This document shows, piece after piece, positions 54,020 through 62,421 of a DNA stretch of 64,000 nucleotides. The notes under the pieces were generated by a model. It saw nothing but the letters and a program-made list of their open reading frames with translations, was not told the DNA's origin and did not search any database. Origin of the DNA: Roseivirga pacifica (GTDB taxonomy: Bacteria; Bacteroidota; Bacteroidia; Cytophagales; Cyclobacteriaceae); assembly GCF_900111145.1 (NCBI RefSeq), contig NZ_FOIR01000001.1, positions 1,619,501 to 1,683,500 on the forward strand, read 5' to 3'. Numbering within the stretch: position 1 is the stretch's first letter; every line of letters begins with the position of its first letter. Made by a program: the position numbers and the translations under genes.

Positions 54020-54646
54020 ATGGAAAGAAGAGAAGCATTAAAAAACATTGGGTTTGGTTCTGCCGCTTTGTTTACATCGAGCATGTTGTTCGGTGCTTTG
54101 CAAGGCTGTTCTTCAGCACCAACTGTAGATTGGGTACCTACCTTCTTCACGCCAGAAGAGGCAGCGCAATTGGAGAAAATTTGTGAAGGTATTTGCCCTC
54201 CAACATCAACTCCAGGGGCGGTTGAGGCAGGTGTTCCTAACTATTTAGATCAGAGCATGAAGGTGATTGAAAAACACCCAGAGGCAGATCATTTTAGAAA
54301 AGGAATGGCAGTATTTGTTGAAAACTTCGACAAAAACCAGCCGGTTAAATTTAACAAAGCCACTACTGAGCAGGTAACTACTGCTATTAATGAGTACTAC
54401 AAAAAGTACGATAGTGACCCGAGCATTTTGAAAAGTTACAGAGAGTCTGCTTCGGATAAGGCTGGAGAAAAAAGTGCGCAGTTCTTAGAAACGCATTTTG
54501 TTACCCAAGTGGTTGATTCAACTTTTTACGCTTACTTTACTTCAGAGTTGGTTGGTGAGACAGTAATGCCTTACGATCCGATTCCAGTGCAATATCAAGG
54601 ATGTCTTCCACTAGAGCCAGGACAAATGTCTTGGTCGAATGTGTAA
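54020..54646 (+). CDS. Gluconate 2-dehydrogenase subunit 3 family protein
   Basis: A 208-residue small subunit. The leader has a twin-arginine motif (ERREALKNIGFG) and a lipobox ending LQGC, so it is likely Tat-exported and lipid-anchored. The mature region (FFTPEEAAQLEKICEGICPPTSTPGAVEAGVPNYLDQ in part) matches the subunit 3 family. It would carry and stabilise the GMC subunit. A perfect-palindrome terminator follows. Confidence 0.9.
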   Translation: MERREALKNIGFGSAALFTSSMLFGALQGCSSAPTVDWVPTFFTPEEAAQLEKICEGICPPTSTPGAVEAGVPNYLDQSMKVIEKHPEADHFRKGMAVFVENFDKNQPVKFNKATTEQVTTAINEYYKKYDSDPSILKSYRESASDKAGEKSAQFLETHFVTQVVDSTFYAYFTSELVGETVMPYDPIPVQYQGCLPLEPGQMSWSNV

Positions 54647-54662
54647 CCATCATAAATCGAAC

Positions 54663-54692
54663 AAAAAAACCAGTCAGCTGACTGGTTTTTTT
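54663..54692. terminator. Bidirectional terminator, perfect palindrome
   Basis: A 30-bp palindrome: seven A, CCAGTCA-GC-TGACTGG, seven T. It separates the oxidoreductase pair from the convergent response regulator gene. Confidence 0.9.
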
Positions 54693-54712
54693 GTTTTAAA
54701 ACTTCTGTACTT

Positions 54713-55360
54713 CTATAACTCTATCACTTCGTTTTGAATGGCCCATTTTACTAGACCAACGGAGTTTTTCAATTCGAGCTTTAGGAGGATGTTGGAACGG
54801 TGACTCTCTACAGTGTGGGTACTAATTGAAAGTTCGTCTGCTATTTCCCCAGTAGTTTTTTCTTGGCAAATGAGCTGAATGATTTCCAGTTCCCTTTTTG
54901 TGAGCAGGTCTTTCTTTGCAAAAGAGCTGGAGTTCTTTTGATTGGAAACATCTAAAAAGTTCTGCATTAAGAGTGGGTCGAAGAAGTTGCGGCCTTCTTT
55001 TACCTCAAAAATCGCTTTTAGAATATTCTCTTTACTTGAGTTCTTAAGTAGAAAGCCAAAAGCGCCATTTTTGATCATGCGCTTGGCTAAGCGAGGATTA
55101 TCATGCATGCTCAAGGCTATTATGCGTATTTGTGGGTAATGTTTGTTGAGGTAGCTCGTGCATTCTAGGCCATCCATTTCGGGCATGTTAATGTCCATCA
55201 AAACCATATCAACGGCCTTAGATTCTACCATTTCAATTACCTGATTGCCGTTAAGTGCGCCTCCTACAAATTCCAATTCGGCCACATCGCTAATAATGGC
55301 TTCTAGTCCATCAATGATCACTTGATGATCATCTGCCACCAAAACTTTAATTTTATCCAT
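54713..55360 (-). CDS. LuxR/NarL-type response regulator
   Basis: A 216-residue regulator: receiver domain with D10/D11 and phospho-acceptor D56 (LMDINMPEMDG), and a C-terminal LuxR HTH (TKRELEIIQLICQ, STHTVESHRSNIL). I start at ATG 55360 (MDKIKVLVADD), which overlaps the kinase stop by 8 nt (ATGGATAA); an upstream start would add 12 unlike residues. It is the cognate partner of the kinase at 55353-57071. The targets may be neighbouring sugar genes (inference). Confidence 0.93.
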   Translation of the reverse strand: MDKIKVLVADDHQVIIDGLEAIISDVAELEFVGGALNGNQVIEMVESKAVDMVLMDINMPEMDGLECTSYLNKHYPQIRIIALSMHDNPRLAKRMIKNGAFGFLLKNSSKENILKAIFEVKEGRNFFDPLLMQNFLDVSNQKNSSSFAKKDLLTKRELEIIQLICQEKTTGEIADELSISTHTVESHRSNILLKLELKNSVGLVKWAIQNEVIEL

Positions 55361-57071
55361 AGAGTGGTAAGTTAATATCGAACTGAACACCAGCACCTGG
55401 GGCAGTGGTTATGTTTAGCTTGCCCTTTAGAATGTCTATACGCGAGGCAATGCTTTTAAGTCCAATTCCGGCTTTAATCTCCGATTTATCAAAGCCCTTT
55501 CCATCATCTTTATAGGTGATTTTTACTTCGTTGCTGAGGTTTTTTATGGAAAGGCTAACTGTGCTGGCCTCAGCATATTTAATACTGTTGTTTATTAGCT
55601 CCTGAATAATGCGATAAATGAGCACTTCTTTTTCTTCCGCTAACAAGCCCTCTTCTACCTGTATGTCTTCATTAATCTCAATTTGAGTGGAGGCTTTTAC
55701 ATTGTCGAGTAAGTCTAATATGGCTTCTTCAATACCAAGTTTGGTTAAGCTGGCAGGCACCATGTTATGCGATATTCTTCTTACCTCTGTGCAGGCATTG
55801 TCTATTTGTTGCAGCGAATCTTGATAAGCTTTTTTGTCATCAACTTTATCTTCGAAGTTACTCAGCCTAAGTTTTACGCTGGTTAACAAAACGCCTATGC
55901 CATCGTGTAAATCCTTCGCCACTCGTTTGCGCTCTTGCTCTTCACCCATTACCATGGCTTGTAGGTTTTCTAACTTCTTTTTCTGAAGTGTTTGGACAAA
56001 AATAAGGTAGGAGATTACCAGCACTATGGCTAGTACAATAACTACAATGCTGAATATGCGGGCCTTCCTACTGGCAAAAAATGCAGTGGCTTCTGCTTCG
56101 TCTAGCTGTTTATCGGTACGAAAGTCTTCGGTTATTTGGGCAATTGAGCTTAGTCGGTTATTTGAAAGCTCCACGCGAAAGGAGTCTGCCTCTAGGCGTT
56201 TGTATTCAAATGCTCGTTTGTAGTCTTTAAGTCCTTCATATGCTATGGAAAGCTGAGCAAAAATCCGGATGTACATTTTGATGTCCTTCTTGATGTTGTC
56301 ATTGCTTAGGATTTGCTCTAGGCTTTTAGCGCACTCAGCATACTGACCAAGCTGTAGTAAAATACCAGCCTCTTCCATTGTAACTACACCCTCGTAGTAT
56401 GCGTTGCCCATAGCCCGATACATTCCCTTTGCAGACTTTAGGTAGGTTACGGCACTATCTAATTTCGCAGGGTCAGTTTCATCGGCAATTCTTGCATAGG
56501 CCATACCCGTCATGTAATTTAAATTAGCCGCAATAGAAAGCTGGCTTTCTCCGCTAATACTATTTAATCCTTGTTTAAAGTAGTCAATGGCTTTGTAGTG
56601 CTCGCTTCTTCTAAAGGCAATGGTGCCCAAGCTGTAAAAGCTCATTCCAAGTTCACTATTGAGCTTGAACCGTTGCCTTACTTTTAGTGCTTCTAGGTAA
56701 TAGGTTTCGGCCAAGTTGAAGTCTTTTAGGTTACTATTGTAAATAGACCCAATGTCATCATAGATTTCACTTATCAGTTTGGCAAAAGAGGCATTTTCTG
56801 GAATGCTTTTGAGCGATTCAATATAAACAGCAACGGCTTCTTCATATTTGTTCTCTAGGGATAGAACACGCCCCAACGATTGCTGATATCTGATTTTTTG
56901 TTCGGTGTTAAATGAAGTGGTGTCTATTTTGGCCTGGATAATTCTGGCCGAGTCGGCATCTGAGAGTGAAAAGTGAGTGAACTTATTCAAAAGGTTCTCA
57001 CTGCTCTCTTGAGCATTTAATGAAAAGACAAGGCACAGCCATAAGGCTGTGCATGTAAATATTTTTTTCAT
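55353..57071 (-). CDS. TPR sensor histidine kinase (HisKA_3)
   Basis: A 572-residue sensor: signal peptide, periplasmic TPR repeats (about 25-335), one TM (about 339-361), a HisKA_3 dimerisation domain with phospho-acceptor H389 (KRVAKDLHDGIG), and a HATPase_c domain (QELINNSIKYA, DDGKGFD). NarL-type pairs of this design are common in Bacteroidota. ATG 57071 (MKKIFTC) begins the signal peptide. It is preceded 7 nt upstream by the unknown gene at 57079-57570, likely in one operon. Confidence 0.92.
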   Translation of the reverse strand: MKKIFTCTALWLCLVFSLNAQESSENLLNKFTHFSLSDADSARIIQAKIDTTSFNTEQKIRYQQSLGRVLSLENKYEEAVAVYIESLKSIPENASFAKLISEIYDDIGSIYNSNLKDFNLAETYYLEALKVRQRFKLNSELGMSFYSLGTIAFRRSEHYKAIDYFKQGLNSISGESQLSIAANLNYMTGMAYARIADETDPAKLDSAVTYLKSAKGMYRAMGNAYYEGVVTMEEAGILLQLGQYAECAKSLEQILSNDNIKKDIKMYIRIFAQLSIAYEGLKDYKRAFEYKRLEADSFRVELSNNRLSSIAQITEDFRTDKQLDEAEATAFFASRKARIFSIVVIVLAIVLVISYLIFVQTLQKKKLENLQAMVMGEEQERKRVAKDLHDGIGVLLTSVKLRLSNFEDKVDDKKAYQDSLQQIDNACTEVRRISHNMVPASLTKLGIEEAILDLLDNVKASTQIEINEDIQVEEGLLAEEKEVLIYRIIQELINNSIKYAEASTVSLSIKNLSNEVKITYKDDGKGFDKSEIKAGIGLKSIASRIDILKGKLNITTAPGAGVQFDINLPLYG

Positions 57072-57078
57072 TGATCTA

Positions 57079-57570
57079 TTATCCATTGCCTCCACCTGGA
57101 GGTGGAATAATGATGTCGCATTCTACGGTTAGTATAAAGTCTTCTTTCTTCTCTTTGTGGTCTAAAGGATTAACCACAATGGATAAAGTTTCGCATCCTT
57201 TCCACTCTTCGTTTAACAACAGTTCAAGTTTTACCATAAATTCAGCTCTTGGATCTGAAGAAGGGTTGGCACTCATTTCTAGTGTCCACTTCTTATTGGC
57301 TAAATCTTGTTTCATGTCCTGCTTCTCAACAACGTACATTTTTGGGGAGGCTACAGGAACTCCTGTTACATTAGTAATGAAATCAGGTTCTTCATAACCT
57401 TCTAAAAAGAAAACTACAGATACCGGAAAGTAATTTTTTCCTCCTTGATTTACCTTTTTGCCTCTTTTCACAAAGGCCAATACATGTTGATTTGTGTACT
57501 CCTTAAATTCATCCCTGTTATAGCCACGTGAATGTGACCCAGGTTTTCTGGTGGGGACTTTTCTATTCAT
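57079..57570 (-). CDS. Hypothetical protein upstream of the kinase
   Basis: An unrecognised 163-residue protein, without signal or TM, with a basic N-terminus (MNRKVPTRKPGSHSRGYNRD), a beta-rich core and an odd end PPPGGGNG. The stop lies 7 nt before the kinase start, so cotranscription is likely. It could be a signalling accessory, but nothing in the sequence proves it. Confidence 0.65.
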   Translation of the reverse strand: MNRKVPTRKPGSHSRGYNRDEFKEYTNQHVLAFVKRGKKVNQGGKNYFPVSVVFFLEGYEEPDFITNVTGVPVASPKMYVVEKQDMKQDLANKKWTLEMSANPSSDPRAEFMVKLELLLNEEWKGCETLSIVVNPLDHKEKKEDFILTVECDIIIPPPGGGNG

Positions 57571-57686
57571 AGTGTTGGTTGATTAAATTATTAATAAGCT
57601 ACAATTTCTTTCAGGCTATTGCAATAAAGGTAGCGGGTTGGTTACCAGTTTTTTGTAGATGGAAAACGGGTGTTCTAATAATGGCA

Positions 57687-57725
57687 GAAAACCACTACCC
57701 GAATTAGGGTAGCGGAAAACCACTA
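57687..57725. promoter_or_regulatory. Direct repeats around inverted repeat CTACCC/GGGTAG
   Basis: GAAAACCACTA occurs at 57687-57697 and 57715-57725 (28-nt period), and CTACCC-GAATTA-GGGTAG (57695-57712) lies between. It is in the divergent gap between the kinase operon and the orphan LuxR gene; possibly a binding site for one of the LuxR-type proteins. Confidence 0.45.
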
Positions 57726-57803
57726 ATTGTTTGAATGCAATTATTCCCTGATAGAATTGAGCTTGGATTTGACTCACTTTGGGTAAGCTAAATCGATAAT
57801 ATT

Positions 57804-58016
57804 ATGTACCCTACCGAAATCAATGAGAAGTTTACTGATAGAGAATTTGAAATTCTTAGTCTATTGGCCGATGGTGCCAGTGCCAAGCAAATCGCGCATC
57901 GGCTGTTTGTGTCGGTGAATACGGTGACCACTCATCGTAAGAATATTCTGAGCAAAACAACTGCCCCAAACACTACGGCTTTGGTAGCCAAGTGCATTCG
58001 CATGGGGTGGATATAG
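57804..58016 (+). CDS. Orphan LuxR-type HTH protein
   Basis: A 70-residue protein that is little more than a LuxR DNA-binding domain: FTDREFEILSLLADGASAKQIA, then VNTVTTHRKNILSKT. No receiver or sensor domain. The preceding 230 nt have no coding remnant of a receiver that I can see. It could act as a constitutive or competing regulator at sites of the nearby response regulator. Confidence 0.8.
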   Translation: MYPTEINEKFTDREFEILSLLADGASAKQIAHRLFVSVNTVTTHRKNILSKTTAPNTTALVAKCIRMGWI

Positions 58017-58044
58017 GATGTCCTTTACTTACATACAGAGACAT

Positions 58045-58072
58045 AAAAAAAGCCGCATTTAGCGGCTTTCAG
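58045..58072. terminator. Bidirectional terminator
   Basis: Stem AAAGCCGC/GCGGCTTT; A-run on the left side, T-containing sequence on the right. It lies between the orphan LuxR gene and the convergent DUF1080 gene and is best oriented for the minus strand. Confidence 0.75.
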
Positions 58073-58092
58073 TTTTTATAATATCGAACGTT

Positions 58093-58824
58093 TTATAGTT
58101 CTCTGATCCAAATATTTCTGAATCTAACCGGGTTGCCATGGTCTTGTAGTACAATTGATCCTTCGCCATGCGCATCGTTTTTAGGGAAACCGATGTATTC
58201 AGTAGTTCCTAACAGTCTCTGATGGTTTTGAACTACAACACCATTGTGAATTACAGTTACATAGCCATCTGATACTTTAATGCCGTCTTCGTTGAAACGA
58301 GGTGCAGTGTAAAGAATGTCATAAACGTTCCATTCTCCTGGTGCAACTGTGGCATTCACCAATGGAATTGATTGCTTGTAAAGTGAAGCAGCTTGCCCAT
58401 TAGAGTAGGTTTTGCTTACGTAGCTATCCAATACTTGAACCTCGTATTTTTCCTGAAGAAAAACACCTGAGTTACCACGGCCTTGACCTTCGCCAACAAT
58501 TTTGGTTGGTGCACTCCATTCAATGTGCAGCTGAATATCACCAAACTTTTTGTTCGTCATAATGTCGCCTTTGCCGCCAACTACTTCCATGTAGCCGTTC
58601 TCAACTTTCCAGGCTGCTGCCGATCCATCATTTTTCGACTTCCATTCACTTAAGTTGGTGCCGTCAAATAAAACGATTGCATCGGAAGGTGCGCCTCCGT
58701 TTTTGCCCGGGGTTACCTTACGCGGTACCGGATCCCAAACTTCGGTAGCTTTTGGGTCGGTAATCTGAGCAGAAAGCGCGCTTCCCACAAAGATCAATGC
58801 TAATGTTAAAATTGTCTTTTTCAT
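58093..58824 (-). CDS. DUF1080 / 3-keto-disaccharide hydrolase family protein
   Basis: A 243-residue exported protein: signal peptide about 1-19 (ALSAQ), then a concanavalin-like jelly-roll DUF1080 domain (IVLFDGTNLSEWKS, GRGNSGVFLQEKYEVQVLDS, GEWNVYDI, VRFRNIWIREL). The Pfam family is named for hydrolysis of 3-keto-disaccharides. It is last in the run of minus-strand sugar genes, 73 nt after the epimerase, with a GC-rich hairpin between. Exact reaction (hydrolase or lyase) is not deducible. Confidence 0.88.
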   Translation of the reverse strand: MKKTILTLALIFVGSALSAQITDPKATEVWDPVPRKVTPGKNGGAPSDAIVLFDGTNLSEWKSKNDGSAAAWKVENGYMEVVGGKGDIMTNKKFGDIQLHIEWSAPTKIVGEGQGRGNSGVFLQEKYEVQVLDSYVSKTYSNGQAASLYKQSIPLVNATVAPGEWNVYDILYTAPRFNEDGIKVSDGYVTVIHNGVVVQNHQRLLGTTEYIGFPKNDAHGEGSIVLQDHGNPVRFRNIWIREL

Positions 58825-58897
58825 CTGTTGATATGATTATTTGTCAAATTCAGATGGAACGCCCGAGTGGCTGAAGGCCTTACCCGGGCATTTCATA

Positions 58898-59947
58898 CTA
58901 ATCTATTCCTAGTAGTTTCTTGAATTCATCTTGGCTAATGCCAGCATCGGCAAAATCATCGAAGGTTTTTTCTGTTGCTTCAATAATAAACTGGCTGATG
59001 TATTCTGCTCCCTCGCGAGCTCCTTGCTCTGGAGATTTAATGCAACATTCCCACTCTAAAATTGCCCAGCCGCCATAACCGTACTGTGTTAGTTTAGAGA
59101 AGATTGCTTGAAAATCTACCTGACCATCGCCAATAGAGCGGAAGCGTCCCGGTCTATCAATCCAGTCTTGGTAGCCACCATAGGCACCAGACTTGCCATT
59201 CATGTTGTACTCGGCATCTTTTACGTGAAACATGCCGAAGAATTCATGATAATGATCGATATAAGCCAGGTAATCCAGTTGCTGTAAAATAAAGTGCGAT
59301 GGATCGTACAATAGTTTTACGCGGTTGTGCTTGCCAGTAGCCTCGTAGAACATCTCGAAGGTAGTTCCATCGTGCAGGTCTTCACCAGCATGCACTTCGT
59401 AACAAACGTCTACACCGTTTTCGTCAAAGTGGTTAAGAATTGGCCGCCAACGCTTGGCTAATTCTTTAAATCCTTCTTCAATCAATCCGGCAGGTCGCTG
59501 TGGCCAGTTGTAAAAATACGGCCAAACCAAAGCGCCAGAGAATGTAGCATGCACGTCAATTCCTAAGTTTTTAGAAGCTACAGCAGCTTTCTTTACTTGG
59601 TCAATTGCCCAAGCATTACGTTGTTTGGCATTCATTCCCTTTGGAGCAAAGCCTTTAAAAAGCTCCTCGTACGCAGGGTGAACAGCAACTAACTGTCCCT
59701 GAATGTGCGTTGAAAGCTCGCTTACCTCAAGGCCATGCTGGCCAAGTGTGCCTTTAATTTCGTCACAGTAAGTTTTACTTTCTGCTGCCTTATCTAAATC
59801 GAAAAGGCGTGGGTCGTTTGTTGGTATCTGTACGGCTTTGTAGCCTAAGTCGCTAGCCCATTTCCCTATGCTATCTAGCGAGTTGAATGGTGCAACATCA
59901 TCGGCAAACTGAGCCAAAAATATTCCAGGTCCTTTAATCGTCTTCAT
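58898..59947 (-). CDS. Sugar phosphate isomerase/epimerase family protein
   Basis: A 349-residue TIM-barrel protein of the xylose isomerase-like AP2 superfamily. Metal-binding candidates lie in CYEVHAGEDLHDG, LLYDPSHF, MFHVKDAEY and AILEWECC. No signal peptide, thus cytosolic. Its ATG directly follows the Gfo/Idh/MocA stop with no gap. Homologues occur with DUF1080 and Gfo/Idh/MocA proteins in Bacteroidota sugar loci; it may isomerise keto-sugars. Substrate unknown. Confidence 0.9.
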   Translation of the reverse strand: MKTIKGPGIFLAQFADDVAPFNSLDSIGKWASDLGYKAVQIPTNDPRLFDLDKAAESKTYCDEIKGTLGQHGLEVSELSTHIQGQLVAVHPAYEELFKGFAPKGMNAKQRNAWAIDQVKKAAVASKNLGIDVHATFSGALVWPYFYNWPQRPAGLIEEGFKELAKRWRPILNHFDENGVDVCYEVHAGEDLHDGTTFEMFYEATGKHNRVKLLYDPSHFILQQLDYLAYIDHYHEFFGMFHVKDAEYNMNGKSGAYGGYQDWIDRPGRFRSIGDGQVDFQAIFSKLTQYGYGGWAILEWECCIKSPEQGAREGAEYISQFIIEATEKTFDDFADAGISQDEFKKLLGID

Positions 59948-61093
59948 CTAGTCGTCAATTTCAGTCCAAGTGTTACCGTCTGCTGTAGAAGCAAGCACGG
60001 CCTCAATAAATTTCATGCCTCGTACACCATCGCGAATGGTTGGGAAAGCACCGTCAATGTACTCTTCTCCTCGAATAGCTTTGGCAGTCCCCAAGTAAAT
60101 GTTCGCCATTGAGTCGAAAATTCCTTCTGGGTGGCCAGGTGCCATCTTAGTACTTATAGCAGCAAATTCGCTGTTGTACTCATGGCCAGGCTTAAGTACA
60201 TGCATTGGTTCACCTTCCTGCAAATGGTATAGGTAGTTAGGGTTTTCTTGTTCCCACTTTAAAGAACCTTTGGTGCCATAAACCGCAATGCGAAGGTTGT
60301 TTTCTTCTGCAGTAGCAATCTGACTCGCCCTTACTAAGCCTCTCACGCCATTATCGAAACGCAACATGGCTGTTCCGTCAATATCAAGCGGATTGTCTTC
60401 GTAAAGCGTGTTTAGGTCTGAAAGCACTTTAGCGGTTTTCAAGCCTGTGGTGTATTCCACCATGTTAAAGGCATGCACTCCAATATCGCCCATGCAGCAG
60501 CTCTGACCTGCTTTCGCAGGGTCTAATCTCCACACAGAAGCACGTTTTTCTTTGTCGTGAATTACCGGGTTGATCCAGCCTTGGTAGTATTGCGCATCTA
60601 CTTTTTGGATTTCTCCAATTGCACCTTCGGCAATCATGGCCTTCATTTGGCGAACCATTGGATAGCCAGTGTAAGTGTGCGTAAGGGCGAATACTACTTT
60701 GTGTTTTGCAACCAGTTCTTCCAGCTCAACTGCCTCAGCAGCCGTGTTGGTAACAGGTTTTTCGCAAATCACGTTAAAACCTGCCTCAATTAGCTGTTTT
60801 GCCATTGGGTAGTGAAGGAAGTTTGGTGTAACCACCACCACTGCTTCAATTCGCTCTTCAGCAGGTAATTCAAGTTCTTTTTCAATAAACGTATCAATGT
60901 TAGGGTAGGTACGGTTGGGGTCTAGCTCCAGCTTTTTGGCAAATTCTAGTGCTTTGTCATAATCTGTATCGAAAGCACCACCCACAAGGGTGTATTCTTC
61001 GCCAATGTAAGCGGCTATACGGTGAACGATTCCGATAAAGGAACTGAGTCCACCGCCAATCATACCCATTCTAATTTTTCTATGTGTAGACAT
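59948..61093 (-). CDS. Gfo/Idh/MocA family oxidoreductase
   Basis: A 381-residue NAD(P)-dependent sugar dehydrogenase. Rossmann start MGMIGGGLSSFIG, catalytic EKP at 111-113 (ICEKPVTNT), and a C-terminal beta-sheet domain with GDIGVHAFNMVEY. It has no Tat leader, so acts in the cytosol. It could reduce the 3-keto sugar released by DUF1080 enzymes back to the free sugar, with the epimerase; this is inference. Directly coupled to the next gene. Confidence 0.92.
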   Translation of the reverse strand: MSTHRKIRMGMIGGGLSSFIGIVHRIAAYIGEEYTLVGGAFDTDYDKALEFAKKLELDPNRTYPNIDTFIEKELELPAEERIEAVVVVTPNFLHYPMAKQLIEAGFNVICEKPVTNTAAEAVELEELVAKHKVVFALTHTYTGYPMVRQMKAMIAEGAIGEIQKVDAQYYQGWINPVIHDKEKRASVWRLDPAKAGQSCCMGDIGVHAFNMVEYTTGLKTAKVLSDLNTLYEDNPLDIDGTAMLRFDNGVRGLVRASQIATAEENNLRIAVYGTKGSLKWEQENPNYLYHLQEGEPMHVLKPGHEYNSEFAAISTKMAPGHPEGIFDSMANIYLGTAKAIRGEEYIDGAFPTIRDGVRGMKFIEAVLASTADGNTWTEIDD

Positions 61094-61129
61094 AAATTTT
61101 TGAGGTTTTTTGATTTTTAAGTTCTACTC

Positions 61130-62368
61130 TTAGTCTTGCTTGTAAGCTACTTTCTCGTTTTTAAAGAAAACAGAGAACAGTATAAATACCAATACAGAGA
61201 AACCTGCAGGAATCAACCAAATGTTTTCCCAAGTGTGGGTTCCGTCTGCATTTGTGTACATGCCCGAAATTTGGCCGGCAGCCCAGAAACCAATTAGCAT
61301 ACCAACACCGTAAGTTGCCAATGTAATAAGGCCTTGTGCTGCACTTTGAATTTTTGCGCCTGCTTTTGAGTCGGTATAAATCTGACCCGATACAAAGAAG
61401 AAGTCGTAGCAAATGCCGTGTAGGGCAATACCGATTAGCAACATCCATGTACCAGAGTCGGCATTGCCGTAAGCGAATAATACATAGCGAATTGCCCAAG
61501 CCAGCATACCGAAAAGTAAGGTTTTCTTAATGCCATAGCGGGTTAAGAATACTGGTAGCAATAGCATAAATACAACTTCTGACACTTGGCCGATGGCTTG
61601 TTTACCCGTAGCGTTGCTCATTCCAATTTCCAACAAGAATGGGTTGGTGATTTGGTAGTAGAAAGCCAACGGAATACAAATGAGTACAGAAGAGAAGAAG
61701 AATACTGCGAAGTTTTTATTCGCCAATAGCTTCAATGCATCGAGGCCTAAAATATCAGAAATCGTAACCTTTTCGCCTTTGTCAACTTGTGGTGGTGTTT
61801 TAGGCAAGGTGAAACTGTAAATACCTAGTACGGCAGAACAGATTGCCACCATTAGGAAAGTATATTTTAGCATACCCTCTTGAGCACCTTGCTGCGAATC
61901 CCAAGCCAAGGCACTAATTACAATACCAGCAATTACCCAACCTATTGTACCGAATACTCTAATTTTTGAGAATTGCTTTGATGGGTCTGTTAATTGGCGG
62001 AACGATACAGAGTTTACCAATGCCAATGTTGGCATAAAAAGAATCATGTATGCCAATACATACGGATAGAAGTTTGCAAAATCCGTTGCTTGGTACATCA
62101 TGTACATTAGTACTGCACCAATTAAGTGCAACACACCAAGAATACGCTCTGCGTTAAAAAAGCGGTCGGCAATTAGGCCAATAATAAATGGTGCAATAAT
62201 GGCTCCCCACGATTGGGTTGAAAACGCCATACTAGACTGGGCATCGGTAGCCTGAAGGTTGTTGCCCAAGTAAGACCCTAGCGTAACGAACCAGCCTCCC
62301 CAAATAAAGAATTGGAGAAACATCATTACACTGAGTCTAATGCTTATTCCTAATGAATTAGAGCTCAT
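61130..62368 (-). CDS. NupG-like MFS nucleoside/sugar permease
   Basis: A 412-residue, 12-TM transporter of the major facilitator superfamily, nucleoside:H+ symporter branch (NupG/XapB). The N-terminus LSVMMFLQFFIWGGWFVTLGSYL is distinctive. In Bacteroidota sugar clusters such permeases likely import sugars rather than nucleosides. It precedes the oxidoreductase by 36 nt in the same direction. Confidence 0.9.
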   Translation of the reverse strand: MSSNSLGISIRLSVMMFLQFFIWGGWFVTLGSYLGNNLQATDAQSSMAFSTQSWGAIIAPFIIGLIADRFFNAERILGVLHLIGAVLMYMMYQATDFANFYPYVLAYMILFMPTLALVNSVSFRQLTDPSKQFSKIRVFGTIGWVIAGIVISALAWDSQQGAQEGMLKYTFLMVAICSAVLGIYSFTLPKTPPQVDKGEKVTISDILGLDALKLLANKNFAVFFFSSVLICIPLAFYYQITNPFLLEIGMSNATGKQAIGQVSEVVFMLLLPVFLTRYGIKKTLLFGMLAWAIRYVLFAYGNADSGTWMLLIGIALHGICYDFFFVSGQIYTDSKAGAKIQSAAQGLITLATYGVGMLIGFWAAGQISGMYTNADGTHTWENIWLIPAGFSVLVFILFSVFFKNEKVAYKQD

Positions 62369-62421
62369 AAGTGTTGTAGTTTAAGTCAATATATGTGTTG
62401 TGGCCAATGGCCGAAAATTTC

